Assembly: GCA_039621445.1 (NCBI GenBank)
Contig: CP154956.1
Coordinates: 52,197,386-52,261,385, forward strand
Source: Euglena gracilis
Lineage: Eukaryota; Euglenida; Euglenophyceae; Euglenales
DNA length: 64,000 nt
Direction of reading: 5' to 3'
Below the pieces are notes generated by a model. The model saw nothing but the letters and a program-made list of their open reading frames with translations, had not been told where the DNA came from and searched no databases. Positions 38,160 through 50,746 of the stretch are shown piece by piece; positions within the stretch are counted from its first letter, which is position 1, and the number at the start of each line of letters is the position of its first letter. The translations under genes and the position numbers were made by a program.

Positions 38160-40500
38160 TGATATTTTCTAAGTGTTTTTTATTAGATTTTTTTAAAATT
38201 TCATTTTTCATTTATTTTGTTTATTTTGTTGTTTTTTAAAAAAAAACCGTCGACCCTGTTCGCATGTGATTCACTTGTGTTTTTGGACATTTTTTTTTAA
38301 CGTCAGATGCTTTATTTCAGTGCGCAGGGTTGGGAGATTTTCCGCCTTTTTAAACCCGATTTTTCATATGGGTTGGCATAGGACCCATCCCTTCGGACCC
38401 CAATCACGGGACTCCCCCCTTTGGAAGTCCTTATTGGCAGTGCCAACCCCCAATAAAGCCTGCTAGATGTGCAAAGGTTCAATGCCATTTTGGAGACTTG
38501 GACTTGGCATAAGCTGCTGTACCTTCAATTGTGCTCTTTTTATTTCAATCTTTCTGCAGTAAATGTGCTTTCTTCACTATTGTTATCTTCTTTCCTTCTT
38601 TGTGCTTGTATGCGGTGAGCTCAGAACGCCCAAAATATCTGCCGAGGTTTGTTGACTTCATTTTTTTTGATGAACAAGGGGACGCTCAATGGGAAACTAG
38701 TACCATGCCCCCCCCTTCCCTTCCCCCCTTCCTGTTCCCATTTGGGAGATGGGAACAGTACAGGGCACTTTTTGTAAAGGTCTCTTGGGACAAAAGCGAA
38801 AAAAGGGAAGTTTTGGTTGCCTCCGGGAGTTTTGCTTCCGTCAAACTCCAAACCAATGCCAAAATGGATGTGGAGGTGCAATGTTCAAGCATGTAATTTA
38901 TCGATTTTGACCCCAAAATGGTCCCAAAACTGCCAAGTCAAAGCAAACCAAAATGTATAGCAATCTGGGGGAACAGACCAGGTGGGTCCCTGGTGTAGAC
39001 CTCCAGGCCTGTACCAGCTGTACGCCATGCGTGGCCGCCGGGCCGCCGACTGGGGGCAAAGGGATTTCCATGTATTCCACATAATTTCTCAAAGGTGTTT
39101 TCTGTTTAGTGATTCCCCCACAACTACAACCCGCCACACGGGCCGCTGGGTCGGGCTGGACTGGGCTGGGTTGCCTAGCACCATCAGGCAGATAATGAGC
39201 TCAGCACTGCACAAACCTGGTCAAGTAGGGCCAAACAACACAGGGGTGAAAATTTGGGGGGGGGAGTAGAATGGGGGGTTATCAGGGGGTGTTCACAGCC
39301 CCCGAGCATTGGAATAGAAAATTGGCCCTGTATTGTTGGTGGTCGCTGCGACTATCGCTAGTGGCCATTGGCATCGGTACGACTAGTCACTCCAAATGCT
39401 AATAATTTGACCCCCTTTTTTTGAAAAAAAAAACCCTCCAAAAATTATAGAAAAGCGACACAAGAAGAACAAGGCCTAAACCCACCCAAAATGACTTCTT
39501 ATCAGACCAACCCGACCCCCCGTAAAAAGTGCTTTAGGTTCAAAATGAACGAATGTTCCTCATGGAATTGTCTTCTTCGTCTGACAAAGCGGTTGGGAAA
39601 CTTGGTACTATTGAACTTGGTCGGCTCATGGCTTCCCCAAGGGGGGCGCTCTCCCGTCCAATAACAAACTCCATTTGTTTGTGCATTGATAATCACGGTG
39701 AGCAATTATGATGGCTTGAGCCTGGGAACTGTGAAGCCTTCAACAACCCCCATAGCCATGTGTGAACATTTCAAAAAATTATTACATTGGGTAATATAAA
39801 TGTGGAGACAGTGCAAGCGCATGGTACAAATATAAGTACACCCCCCACGACCGAAGGCCGTTACAAGTGCAGCTCCTATTATGCTGGCGATTCAAAAAGA
39901 AAATCAACAAATCAGCTAAATGTAAGCCCTATGTCGTTGAAGACGGCAACGCTAGATGCGCACCCGTGCTTTAGTTTGACGGGGGTAATGCTTTGAAAAA
40001 CATTGGTTTGGGAGGAGCGTGCTCTGGTTGCCTGCCAGGCATATGACGGGGTCTGTTTAGGTCCGGGTGGCCCCGACCAAAATTAATTTCGATCTTATGC
40101 GACACCCTCGAGAAAAGTTGTTTCCCAAACAAACACCTTTCTCAAGGCATTTTTCATGGTGAAATGGGTATCATCATGAAAACATTTCATTGGCATTGTG
40201 GTCATTGTTAGAGTCGAGGGAGGGGTCAATGCTTGACTTGTGGTCCTGATGTTGAATACGTGTTTTGTCCCTCACCAAGTGGCTTAAGGTAATTTTAGCT
40301 TGTTGAGAGCATGAAGGTTTGACCCAAAAGGCCCCACCAACATGGCTTTAGGTCTTTTTTTTTTGGACAGAAATTTCGGCACCGGGGAAAGGGATCACGA
40401 ATCATAAACTTAAAACTCGACGCGCATGGCGCCTTTTATGGTGTTTCCCTCCCACCTATTTTGAGGTTCTTGTAGATATGAGAATATTTATTTGCCAAAT
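38160..40500. other. 2.3 kb without a supported gene or clear repeat
   Basis: It contains poly-T (38180-38250), one GTCGCTGCGAC/ACTAGTC palindrome remnant at 39340-39395, and a hairpin TGTTCCCATTTGGGAGATGGGAACA at 38733. Open frames up to about 120 residues lack any support. Confidence 0.35.
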
Positions 40501-40504
40501 GAGA

Positions 40505-40735
40505 GTAACCCCCCCCCCCCCACTAATAGAGGCATGGGGTGCGCTTATAGCAGACCGCCGCCTCCGGGACCCTACCTGCGTGATTTTTGTTGGTTTTCTT
40601 CAAAAAACCCATCAAAATGGGGGGTGCGCTTGTAGCGGAGCGCCGCCTTTGGCGGCGGCGCGCGCGGGGGGGGGTGCGCTTTTATTTGGACCCTGCGCTT
40701 GTAGCAACCTCGCGCTTCTATTCGGGGGGGGGGTT
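40505..40735 (+). mobile_element. MITE with GCGCTTxTAGC words (copy 1)
   Basis: C12-ACTAATAGAGGC on the left and GCGCTTCTATTCGG-G8 on the right. Inside, CGCCGCC and GGCGGCG pair across TTT. Bases 48751-48983 are the reverse complement in order, with several compensating changes. Confidence 0.6.
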
Positions 40736-40994
40736 TGAGCAAGGAAAACAGGTCACTTCAAAGCCAGCATGAATAATAATTTTTTATTCCCGTTTTCTGT
40801 CGGGAAAAAGGGATCAAACATTTTTACGCGGAAAAAGCATAACATGGCCACTTGAATTAAAATTTAGAAGTTGATTGTTGATTAGTTTGCTGACTTGCTA
40901 GCAGTGCGATGGGCGAGCTGGTTGATTGGTCGGTGGATCAGGTGAGGAGGATCACTACTTTTTAAAGTGTTGTTGTTTCCTTGTCTCTTGTTCC

Positions 40995-41220
40995 ATCATT
41001 CCTAATTGGATTTTGCAGGGAATCCGAAAAGTCGGAAGATTGCAGTACAGTGCATTTCATCATCGCCAACAAAGCGTCGGTGTGAACATTTGCACAATTG
41101 CCGAAAGCCGCAACCGAGCCTCAGATGACCCCAACACACAAAAGCCCGACGTCGGACGGACCAACTGAAGGACCAAATGAGGGCGTCCGTTTTCACTGTT
41201 GTGAATCACCTCCAAAATGA
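40995..41220 (+). pseudogene. Possible 3' exon remnant of a transposase-like gene
   Basis: After TTTTGCAG at 41010-41020 the frame reads NPKSRKIAVQCISSSPTKRR, then CEHLHNCRKPQPSLR and TGA. It reopens with QHTKARRRTDQLKDQMRASV. The basic Ser/Pro-rich composition and the acceptor-like site suggest the C-terminal exon of some protein. I found no relative. Confidence 0.25.
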
Positions 41221-41439
41221 TTTTTTTGTACCCAAATTTCATTGAAAATGGCATTTTTTTGACAAGTCTTGTCAAAAAACCATATTAGGGGGTTATCCTT
41301 GGTCGTTTTTTGGGGCGTCGGATTTTGGTAGAATTTCAATGCGGAATATACCCCCTGTATATATGTTTCCCTAATTCTGCGAAATACACTAATCTGTGCA
41401 GGAAAATTATGAAACTAAGTCATATTTTTAATTAACTCC

Positions 41440-42130
41440 CCCAAAATAATATACCCCCCAAACAATAAATAAAATAATATACCCCCCCCCCCCAGCACAA
41501 CGGGACTTGGCCAAATAGCCAGGGTGGTGAGTGGGGGGGGGTCGACCACCCCACCCCCCTGCATGGTGGGTGGGAGGGGATCGACCCTCCCCCCCACCAC
41601 CTCTTCCCGTTGTTCTGGTGGCACCAATTTTTGGACCCGAAAAAATTTTTCCCGGCGCCTTCGGCGCCGGGTGTTTTTTTTTGACCCATTTTTGGGACCC
41701 ATATAGGGGGTCCCCCCCAAAAACCCCCAAACCCCCATTTTTTTCACACCTTCAAAAATTTCAACATTTTCTCAAAAATTTGATTTTGAGAGGTTTTGGT
41801 ACCTACCATCCCCTGTGGTAACCAAGCAGACTAGTGCTGAAGAGCCAACACCTCACTCCCATTGTCCTGGCATTCCATCATCGAAGGTTATGATCCTCCT
41901 CATGCACAACAACTGACCTCTCACAACAGCAATCCCTTTCACAATGAGGTGGGCCCTGTCTCTGTGGTAGTGTGGGCATTGAAGTTCTTGGTACCAGTCA
42001 TTTTTGTCGAAATATGTTTTTTTGGATTGAAATTTAAGGTTTTTCTGCCTCGCTTGATTCCCCTCTCTTGGGTGCAGCGGAGGTGGGGGGGGGTCGACCC
42101 CCCACCCACCACAGCATTTTCACCAATTTT
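41440..42130. repeat. C/G-tract foldbacks with GTGGTGGGGGG and AATAATATACC words
   Basis: CCCCAAAATAATATACCCCC (41450), GGCGCCTTCGGCGCCGG (41656) and GGGGTCGACC/GGTCGACC palindromes (41535, 41580, 42085). The coding frames across it are artefacts of the tracts. Confidence 0.5.
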
Positions 42131-42589
42131 GGGGAAATGGGGATTTTGGCCGGGGAAATTTTTTGAAACTTTTTTTGAAAAATGAACCCCAAATGCATGA
42201 TTTTTGATGGAAAACCACATTTCATAAAAATCTCAAAATTTTCAGGGTTATAAACTGGTAGTTTTTAGGAGGGGGTGCGAAGATCAAAAAAATTGGACCA
42301 AATCCTGGCACAGTCAAATTTTACTGGCATTTTTTCTCTTTGAAATTTTCTTGATTTTCAATGTCCACCATTTCCAGAATGCGCAAAACTCAGAACGTAA
42401 AAATGCGTTTGGGTAAATTTTTGAGTTTGAAAAATGAACCCGAATAAAGCCCCGGGTATATTATTTGGGGGGGGTTTAGTGTCACCAGAATTTTTTTCCG
42501 CACCTCGACCACTGCTTTTTCGACCACCATTATTTTTGTATCCGATTTTTTTGTACCGCGTGCGCCTTGGCAACTTTGAAAGTGTGTGG

Positions 42590-42780
42590 CGCGACTATGG
42601 TGGGGTTCCCATCCTATTCAATGTTGCACAGAAAATCTGTTCAATGCCGTGCCGCTGTAAAACAAGTTCTGTGCCGGGGCGCCTTTTTTTCCCTTGCGAG
42701 GCGACCACCGCCGGAAATTTATTTGCGCCACCGCACACTAACTTGCTTGGCACACTAACTTCAAGTGTGAGCTGAAGCTT
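42590..42780. repeat. Decayed relative of the CATACTTGTAG MITE
   Basis: GGCGACCACCGCCGGAAATT and CACTAACTTCAAGTGTG correspond to the interior and right end of 13368-13928. The left end is lost. Confidence 0.5.
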
Positions 42781-43049
42781 TCAGGCAGAAAAAAGGGGTG
42801 GATGGATGGACTGCTTCTTTGGAGGGAAGTTGACCAAGAGGGAGTCTGCAATTCAATTTCTTCGATGTTATCTGTTATTTTGGATGCTGGATGTCTGAAA
42901 AAGATGATTGCCTCTCATTCACAGGCCCCATTTATTATGACCCCCTCTGGATTTTGATGAAAACCTTTCGGGGGAGGGGAGGCCAGAGAATGACGTTCAT
43001 CCTTTTTTGGGCCATTTTGGGGGGTAGCCCCCAAATGGCCACACCATAG

Positions 43050-43145
43050 GGAGCAGGAGAGACGAGTGACACCCCCGAACACTAAGGCAAAAGACCCTAG
43101 GAGAGACGAGTGACACCCCCGAACACCAAGGCAAAAGACCCCAGG
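43050..43145 (+). repeat. Two tandem 45-bp units
   Basis: GGAGAGACGAGTGACACCCC and the following AAGGCAAAAGACCC occur twice in a row with one substitution. Confidence 0.65.
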
Positions 43146-43159
43146 GGGGACCCCCAACA

Positions 43160-45950
43160 AGAATAAGCGGCGGGACAGGTGTTAAACAATGACCTAGCGG
43201 GTACCCCCCCAAAAAAATGCTCCAAAACCAAAATCCATCTGGGTTGGCATTTTCAGCCCAAAATGGAGGTGAAAAAACCAAAAACCACCAAAAAATGCCA
43301 TCTTGGCCATTTTAGGCCCCTTTTTCAAAAAATTTTGGTGCTTCGCGCCAAAAATTCTTTCAGTCCAGTCCAGCTTCGTTGGGCTGGCCCGAAGTTTTTT
43401 TCAGCGGACCCCCACGGGGGTTCCGCAACCTGGCTGGAAGGTGCTGGCTTGAAAAAAAGGTGCTTGGCTGGCTGGATTTAATGCCTTTTATCCCTTCTTC
43501 TGGCTTGGCGCTGTTTTTCTGGCCCTTTTTGTGTCTGGTGGAGGCACTCTGGGGTTACAGGGGTATGAGCTGTTCCCTCAGCCCTGGCCTTTGGCATTTC
43601 ACAGAAGCCTGGCCAGGGGTTGGCGTTCAGTCCCCGGACAATTTGTTTGCAGGCTGACCGCCGGCTCCTGTGGCCTTGGGTGGGGTGAGCTCTGCTCGGA
43701 TCCAAGATGCAGTTCTCAAGGTAAATAAGATCTTCAAACTGGGCGAGACCACGCATGAGAACATGCCTCCAATCTCATTGCATCACCATGGTGCCTTGCC
43801 AACATAAGCACAATTAAGAGTGGCCGATCCCCCCCCGGGGGGGAAGTGAATGACTGGGTTTTTTGGGAAAAGTGACTGACAGGTTTTTTGAGGTGACCTC
43901 CCCTCCCCCCCGGGGTCGCTGAGCAGTGGTATGCTCCCACCCCTGGGGGGGGGGTCCAACCAGCTTCTTTTTTTCCATCCAGCACCAGAACCACCCCGCG
44001 AGACCCGGGTCCTTAAGAAAACCCCTGCCTGGGTGGTCCCCAACTGAACCAGGCATTATTTTTTCTTGAGCCCCATTTGCTGACCAACATTGGGGGGGGA
44101 CTTTTAAGTAAAAATGCTGTATTTTGGAAAAGGTGTGGTCCAGGCATCATTTTTAAGGCGATTAAAAAAACCTTCAAAACCGTAAAAAAAATCCTTTGAA
44201 AGAAATTTGGCAAAATGCCTCAAGAAAACTCTAAAAAAACCTTTAAAACTATTTAAGAATTTTGTCTGGTCCTGGAAAAAATAACCTGGACTGGTTCGAC
44301 GCCCAGATGGCTCTGCGACCGTCAATGGATAATGGACGCCTTGAGGATCCTTGAAATTTTTAAAAAGCTTTGAAAAACCTTAAAAAAAAAACTTACAAGA
44401 CCTTAAAAAACTTTAAAAAATTGAAAATTTTCGCCTTACAACTTAGAGTGGGGAGGTGCTGGCTAGTCGGTGACGGTGGACCGAGACTGATTTTCAAAAT
44501 CTTTTTGTGTGCAGCTGTTCGGAGGGCTCCAAAACAAAAGAATCCCTGTGTTGTGTATGTTGTTTTGTTACATACGGTTACTGCCATAATGCACAGGTAA
44601 ACACCATAATTATGTCGCAAGTGCATTGAAGTGGCAAACTAGTCGATCGACTGGTCGATAGGGCAACTGGCTTGTTGATCAACAAGTTGATCGACTAGCC
44701 AGTACCCCCCCCCCCCACTCTAATGTTTGGGGCCCACCATTGGAGAATATGTCCCCACCCGCGAGATGGTCACTCGGGGGGGGGTCATTATTGGGGGGGT
44801 GTTTCGGATAGGGGTTATCTGCTTCCTTCCATACTGCACTGCAGGGAGTTGTCTATGATTGCCAATTTGGCCTCCCCGCAATAGTTTGGCTTTTTGCACT
44901 TTTTATTGTTTAAATTCCGCAAGGTTCCCTCTCTATTATTTTCCCTAACCCCCCCCCCCCCCCCCGAATGGAAGCCCCACATCCTCGGGTCTGAACCATT
45001 GGTTCAAGTACAAGCCCCAACCATTTTTAGCACACATCAAGTGAAGGAAAAAATCAGATCCTAAAGAGACCCCCCCTCCGGTTTTCAACCAACCGGTCCA
45101 AACAGATGCGTCTATTTGGGGGGAACATACTCATGTTCTTTTTGAAGAAAACAAAAGATGAATTCTGCATCAGAAAAAATACAACACAACTCCGTTTTGC
45201 CCAAAGAAAGTTCTCATCATTCCCCTGGGTTCAGTCAAGTTTTTTATACCTCCCCCCACTGTGTCATTGGTCCCCCACCCTGGTTATTGACCCCCTGTCA
45301 ACTTGACCCCCTGGATTTTTTTTTTTTAGCTTCAAGGAGGCATTATTTCTTCGTCTAACAGTGTTTAGGAAACGTCGAAATCACAGTTCTCAATGTGATG
45401 TCCAATGGTGACAGGGTGTCTCGAGAATTCATCCAGTTATGCATCCTGTTATCAATTAATTATCATCATGTTATTACTTGTCATCATGATCATTATCTAT
45501 TATCTATCAGATATCCAATTATAAACATGATCATGATCATGAAGATCATGATCATGAGCCTCATCATTATGACATTAATCAATCAATCAAGCAGTCAATA
45601 TGCTGGGGGTTTTTTGGTTTTACAATGATCCATTTTCACATCCATTTTCCCCCTTCGAAATAGCATCAAAGTCAAGGGTTGAGCGTTGAAATATTTTTGG
45701 CATCCAGACTGCAAAGGTCGGTTCTTTTCATACCTAACCCCCCGTGTTGTTTGACCCGAATCAAGTTGAGGCCAACAGAGGAGGGGTTTAACTTCGGGGG
45801 GGGGGGTCAAATTGGGCCGAACAGCCCAGGAGGTCACTTTCCCTACAATCGGGTTTCATGGAAGAAAACAAAAATTTCACCGAACATAGGCCAACAATTA
45901 AAGCCAATGCTCAAAAGGGTTTTGTGCTTGGCGAGTCTCCAGAGTCTATA
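43160..45950. other. 2.8 kb without a supported gene
   Basis: It holds C/G tracts (43830, 43890-43960, 44700, 44945), a GATCGACTAGTC-type inverted word at 44640-44700 and GATCATGATCATG repeats at 45525-45560. The minus-strand frame 43478-43756 is open, but without domain support. Confidence 0.35.
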
Positions 45951-45961
45951 TTATAAATGTT

Positions 45962-46537
45962 ATGGTGTTTCACAGCCACTCATTGAAACAAATGGTGAAA
46001 AGTTGTGATTTGCCTCTGGTGTTCGACCGATGCTGCCAACCAGGATTCTTTCAACTTGGAAGGCAAAGGGAGGGGGAGGGGGAGGGGTGGGTGGGTCTGA
46101 GTCAATGCTCAGTCAGTGCTGTGTTGTGTTGTGTTACTGAGATGTTGCCATACTCGCAGCATGCTTCGAGTAGTGAAACACTCTCATTGTTGAGCATCGC
46201 CAGTGGTATTGGGTTCATCGCCACAGCTCTTTGGCAACGAACTCTTCAGCGCCGCAAGGAGTGTCCCTGCTCGTGCACTGCCACAGTCCACGTTGGTTGT
46301 GCGTTACGTTGCGAATCTTTTCTCCGTTGCCTTTACATTGAACACATGAAAAGGTGTGGGATTGAGGGAATAAAATGGGAATATTTGCCAGAAAAGGGCA
46401 CCATTTGGCTTTCATTGCCAATCCGTCGAATGTTCAGAGGCCCGGGATTTGTCACTGGTGATGCCTGTTTGCCCCCTCCTGTTGGCAACCTGGTTGAACA
46501 CCAAATTTCTGAATTGCAAATGTTTTCGGAGCAATGA
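45962..46537 (+). CDS. Long open frame, 191 aa, unidentified
   Basis: The second half reads IEHMKRCGIEGIKWEYLPEK and GPGFVTGDACLPPPVGNLVE with ordinary codon use and no low-complexity tract. The first half is less convincing. The opposite strand is also open over part of the stretch (next entry), so only one of the two can be real. No domain is recognised. Confidence 0.25.
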   Translation: MVFHSHSLKQMVKSCDLPLVFDRCCQPGFFQLGRQREGEGEGWVGLSQCSVSAVLCCVTEMLPYSQHASSSETLSLLSIASGIGFIATALWQRTLQRRKECPCSCTATVHVGCALRCESFLRCLYIEHMKRCGIEGIKWEYLPEKGTIWLSLPIRRMFRGPGFVTGDACLPPPVGNLVEHQISELQMFSEQ

Positions 46538-46539
46538 TT

Positions 46540-46695
46540 TGGTTGTGTGCTGAAGGCGGAAGCCTCATCAAGATCCCTTCTCTTGACTGCATCGCAGGTG
46601 TGTTTGGAGCCACTGGCTGAGCTTCTTTCAGAGCCTGCCTGGGCTATGGCCTCCACCGCACCGCAGTCCCCTGAAGGCATGTTAATTTTGTATTG
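46540..46695 (-). CDS. Possible internal exon, minus strand
   Basis: After ATGCCTTCAG at about 46682 the frame reads DCGAVEAIAQAGSERSSASG and then SKHTCDAVKRRDLDEASAF. The acceptor-like site and balanced composition suggest an exon. The downstream partner is unknown. Confidence 0.25.
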
Positions 46696-47284
46696 GAGAA
46701 TTGCCCCACCAATGCACATTCGATTGAATTGATATTGAAAAGGTCCTCTTTGGCATTGGCTGTGCCCTTCCTTGCAATTTTTTTTGGGAATTTGTGGTGG
46801 CTGGAGTTCAAGAAGGCAGGGGCACCGTTTGGGGCATTCGGGCAGAGCACTGTTTGGGGCATTCTTTTGTGCCCTTAGCTTGCAAACCGAAACCCAATGT
46901 TAAAAAACTTAAATACCGTTCAATCGCATTTTTGCGGCACAAGAGATTAATTTTCAGGGTTCAAAGTTGGCAAAATGAACACACAGAAACATGGTTATGT
47001 CCAAGCACAAGAACTCAGTCTATGGGCGAGGTGTGTTCCTCACAGATATGCGCAGGCTCTGGATCCAAGCAGAATTTTAAATCTTCTTTTGGTGCGCACA
47101 CTCAAATAGGTAAATTCCAGCCTTTGTTTTTCTGTAGTTAAATCTGGGACCAGAATCCCCAAAAGAAAACAAAGCACATCACCTGCATTACTCTGGGATC
47201 AAAGTCCCCACATTTTACCCGGATGGTAGAAACCATATGGGGAATTGCACAATGTTAGGGGGACAACCACATGCGCCTGACACA

Positions 47285-47425
47285 CAACTACCTTGTCCAC
47301 CGCCTCAAGAAGCTTCTCTGCAGACCAATCCTTCAACAGCGCAGCGTGCATGAGCTCCAGGACGGCCGTGGCTTTCTTCTGCAGCAGCAACCCAAGCCAC
47401 TCCTCCGCCAGGTTGCCGTTTAACG
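47285..47425 (-). CDS. Probable exon encoding an amphipathic helix, minus strand
   Basis: The frame SLNGNLAEEWLGLLLQKKAT, then AVLELMHAALLKDWSAEKLL and EAVDK ends at GACAAG/GTAGTT, a fair donor. The upstream boundary would be CTGAAAG near 47427. Leu, Ala and Glu-rich with heptad-like spacing. Many codons end in G or C, as in the other exons of this part. The protein is not identified. Confidence 0.4.
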
Positions 47426-47595
47426 ACTTTCAGGTGGGTCCGGCTCGGGGGCTGGAAACTTGGGCTGGCTGGGAAAAGAATGCTGTACCAGGCTGAAAGT
47501 GGTCCCAAGGGGACAAACAAAAAAAAAGGGTTTCTTTCATCCAAAATGGAGGGTGGGCAGCCCATTCTCAAGCCATTGTTGCCCATTATCGACCC

Positions 47596-47858
47596 CTATC
47601 TTGAACCTTTGAGGGCGAAAAATCCGTCACTGTCCAGTGGCCCTTGGGGTGTCTTGACAGGAGTTGAAATTCGCTGATGCGGGTTTATGGTTGGAAAAAG
47701 GCCGCCTGGCTGACAGGACCCCCCCTCCCGTGGGTTTCCCTCCAGCTTTTGCGACGACCTGTCCTCTGCCACTCCCTCAAACTCTGGCACTGCAGCATAC
47801 TCAGCCAGGGGGAGGGACCCTGTCACTGGTCGGAAATTAAACCCTGCATAAAGTCCAC
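47596..47858 (-). CDS. Terminal exon of unidentified membrane-type gene G2
   Basis: The acceptor TTGCTGTCCCACAG precedes 47858. Two bases complete a Gly codon with the G left over from the exon 50228-50112, then [33 protein letters not shown] and on to [11 protein letters not shown] and TAG. The phase fits exactly. The part before residue 35 is the best supported; the rest could be read-through into an intron if the donor-like AG/GTCG at 47765 is used. Confidence 0.45.
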
Positions 47859-47974
47859 CTGTGGGACAGCAAAAAGACAGGTCTGAAAAACGGCAGAGTA
47901 AATTGTAACAGGCAATGCAGAAACAAAGCCACAGTTCAAACTTGTATGGACCTGAACATCCAGACATACGTACA

Positions 47975-48050
47975 CCTATCCATCCATCCATCAATCCATC
48001 CATCCATTCATCCATCATCCATCCATCCATCCATCCATCCACACATACAA
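47975..48050 (+). repeat. (ATCC)n microsatellite
   Basis: CCATCCATCCATC runs with few interruptions. It lies in what would be an intron of G2. Confidence 0.9.
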
Positions 48051-48569
48051 ACAGACAAACATATGTACATACACAAAACTGACAGTCTGTTCCTTTTTCA
48101 AAACAAAAAATCACGGTTTTTATAAAAAAAATATGCCAGTATAAAGAATTTGTGATATTTAAACCATGTCATTTATGGGGGAATATTTTTTGGGGAAAAA
48201 ACGTCATCGAGGGTACTGAGAAAAAATTTGAAAAAAATATTTTTGACAAACAATGTGGACTCTCCTAATTTTGACGCCGAAATCCAAATCTTGACATGGG
48301 AAATCCTAATTTCACTTCAATTTTCAAACATTGTGGACAAATCTTCACCTGAGCATTTGCCCTAAAAAATGACACTCCATGATTATGGCATTTTTTCCCC
48401 CTTTTGACCAATTTTTTTTGTCGATTTCAAAAAAAATGGTTTCTTGGAGTTGGTTTTTTTTAAAGAAGTTGGTATTTTAAACAGAAAAAATCAAAATTTT
48501 GTACTTTCAAAAAAAAACACGGTTTTTTACAGAGCTTTTGAAAAAAAATTTAATAAACGGCAACCCTGT

Positions 48570-48745
48570 ACATACACATTTACACACGTACATCCATTCA
48601 TGCTTACATACACACACATACATACATAAGCACATACAGACATCCATATCCATACATGCAAAAACACACATACACATAGATACATACGTACATGCATCCA
48701 TGCATGCACCTATGCATGCATCCATCCATCCATCCATCCACACAT
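48570..48745 (+). repeat. CATA/CATG/CATC-rich compound microsatellite
   Basis: Degenerate four-base units ACAT, GCAT and CCAT. They resume after the MITE at 48984-49105, so the MITE split the microsatellite. Confidence 0.85.
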
Positions 48746-48750
48746 GCATG

Positions 48751-48983
48751 CATAACCCCCCCCCTAATGGAAGCACGGGGCCGCTACAAGCGCAGGGTCC
48801 AAATAAAAGCGCACCCCCCGCCGTCGAAGGCGGCGGCCCGCTACAAGCGCACCCCCTTTTTGATGGGATTTCTAAAAGAAATCAACAAAAATCGCGCAGC
48901 TAGGGTCCAAGTAGAAGCGCACCCCCCGCTGCCGGAGGCGGCGGTCCGCCATAAGCGCACCCGTGCTTCTATTAGGGGGGGGG
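48751..48983 (-). mobile_element. MITE with GCGCTTxTAGC words (copy 2), inserted in a microsatellite
   Basis: Reverse-complement relative of 40505-40735. Three internal stems CGCCGTCGAAGGCGGCG, GCTGCCGGAGGCGGC and C9/G9 ends. CATGCATGCAT and CATACA sequence on both sides marks the host repeat. Confidence 0.65.
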
Positions 48984-49479
48984 GTTTACACAACATACAG
49001 ACGTGGATACATTCAGACATATACAAACTACGTGTACATGCATGCACGCATGCATCCATGTATGCATGCATACAAGCATGCGTACGCACATACGTACAGA
49101 CCCTCACCCCCCTTCAAAATGGCCAACCTCCAGGCACCGAGAGACCTCAAAACGGCCACTCTGGGGGGGCAGACAGACACTTTGGGGGGGGGCAAATTTT
49201 GGCCTTCAGTTCCTTTGGTGCCGAAGAAAAGTGGCCACTTTGGGGGGGGGTGAAACAAAACATGCAAAAAAATGGTCAAAATGCGAAGAATTGGGGAAAT
49301 TACAAAAAAATGCGCCAAAAAGCAAAAAAAATCACTTAAAAAAAGGCATCAAAAACCAAAAAAAAAGGCATCGAAAAAATGCGGGAAAAATACGAAAAAA
49401 TGCGCAAAAATATGCATTCTTGGAAAAATGAATAAAAAAATGTGCAAAAATGCGGGAAAAAAAGCGAAAAAAAAAGCGA

Positions 49480-49870
49480 AACGCATCCCCCTTCTGCAGC
49501 GGGAGTGCCGCGTTTCTTCGTCACAAACACGAACCATTTGGGTGGCCACAAGACCACGCCTGCAAAAATTCTTCCCCAGAGGATGGTGGGTGGGGGACAC
49601 CCACCATGGCACTTTGCCAGGCAACATGCTTTGGCTTTGAAACTGGGTGCCTGTGGGAAAACTGGAATGGGTGGCGAACCCTCCCACCAGAATGGGGTGC
49701 AGGCAGACCGCCCCGATCCACAAGGTTTCCGAACCATATCTTCGCTCATCAAAATCACTTTCCACCCCTCACAAAACCAGTGAACGATTTCCGATCTCTC
49801 CGGCAAAGGGGAAGGGGGTGGAAGGTCGGTCACTCTGGCCATAATCATTTCAACAATGATTAATGACACA
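49480..49870 (-). CDS. Open frame of 120 or more residues, unidentified
   Basis: The frame gives MARVTDLPPPSPLPERSEIV, HWFCEGWKVILMSEDMVRKP, CLAKCHGGCPPPTILWG and continues. Composition is protein-like and Cys/Trp-bearing, but both strands are open and the flanks are A-rich repeats. It may be an exon of G2 or chance. Confidence 0.25.
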
Positions 49871-50111
49871 AAATCAAAAAAAATCATTTCAAGAATTTCT
49901 TCATTTTTGGGTTTCTCAAAGGTTGGGAAGCAAAAAAACCAGTCACTCATTCTGGAAAAAAAAGTCATTCAGTAACCCTTTGCAGGGAGGAGGGGCAGGA
50001 TAAAAATAAGCAATGATTACGGACTTTGGTTCAGCTCTGGGGGTGTTTGTTGCCCACCTGCGTTGCCTGCCTGTGTGTCACTTGGCACGGAAACCACTTT
50101 GTAATACACAC

Positions 50112-50228
50112 CAGACACGTAGACTTCACAAGCGACCTTGTCCTTCTGGAACTTCAGTGTGGCAGTCACTATCGTCAGAGGGTTCGCACCAGAAGTCTCG
50201 CGCATCTTCAGGCTGCCCTTCTCCACCG
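50112..50228 (-). CDS. Internal exon of gene G2
   Basis: The acceptor CTGTCCAACAG precedes 50228 and the donor G/GTGTGT follows 50112. Reading VEKGSLKMRETSGANPLTIV then TATLKFQKDKVACEVYVS. It takes one base from the exon 51113-50747 (GCG, Ala) and passes one base to 47858, so all three exons are in phase. Beta-strand-like alternation of hydrophobic residues. Family unknown. Confidence 0.55.
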
Positions 50229-50746
50229 CTGTTGGACAGTACCGGTTGGAAATTGCAATCGAAGCCACACATATTGCTTTTATAATATAATGCTGAAGTT
50301 GATGGTGGTGGTGGTGGTGGTGGTGATGATGATGACGATGACGATGATGATAATGATGATGCTGATGCTGATACTGATGAATATGGTTGTTCAGGTTGTT
50401 TGTTTAGCCCTGAATGATTACAACCAAAGATTAACTTAATATGGTGTCACGCTTGCCCCCAGAGGGGTATTTGAGAGTGGGTGGATGTATTGAGGACACT
50501 GGACCCTCCCTGGGGTGGTAATGGGTCACTCCCGACCGAAGGCGCACAAAAAAATGTTTCAGTTGACTCTGAGTGGGTTTTTTGGGGTGGGTGGGTGGGT
50601 GGGTAAATTTATACAAAAAAAATGGGTGGGTTTGGGCCAGGGGAAAACGCCCTCCTACCCCCCGGGAGTCACCAAAAAAATCCATGCCTGCAACAAATCT
50701 TCAAATTTAATGTAGTTACACACAACACAAACACAGACAGGCACAC

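Noticed and set aside
45100-45360. Short plus-strand gene
   Set aside because: Sixty-residue frames only, no splice or domain support.
47945-48745. CRISPR-like repeat array
   Set aside because: The repeats are simple ATCC/CATA microsatellites without spacers.
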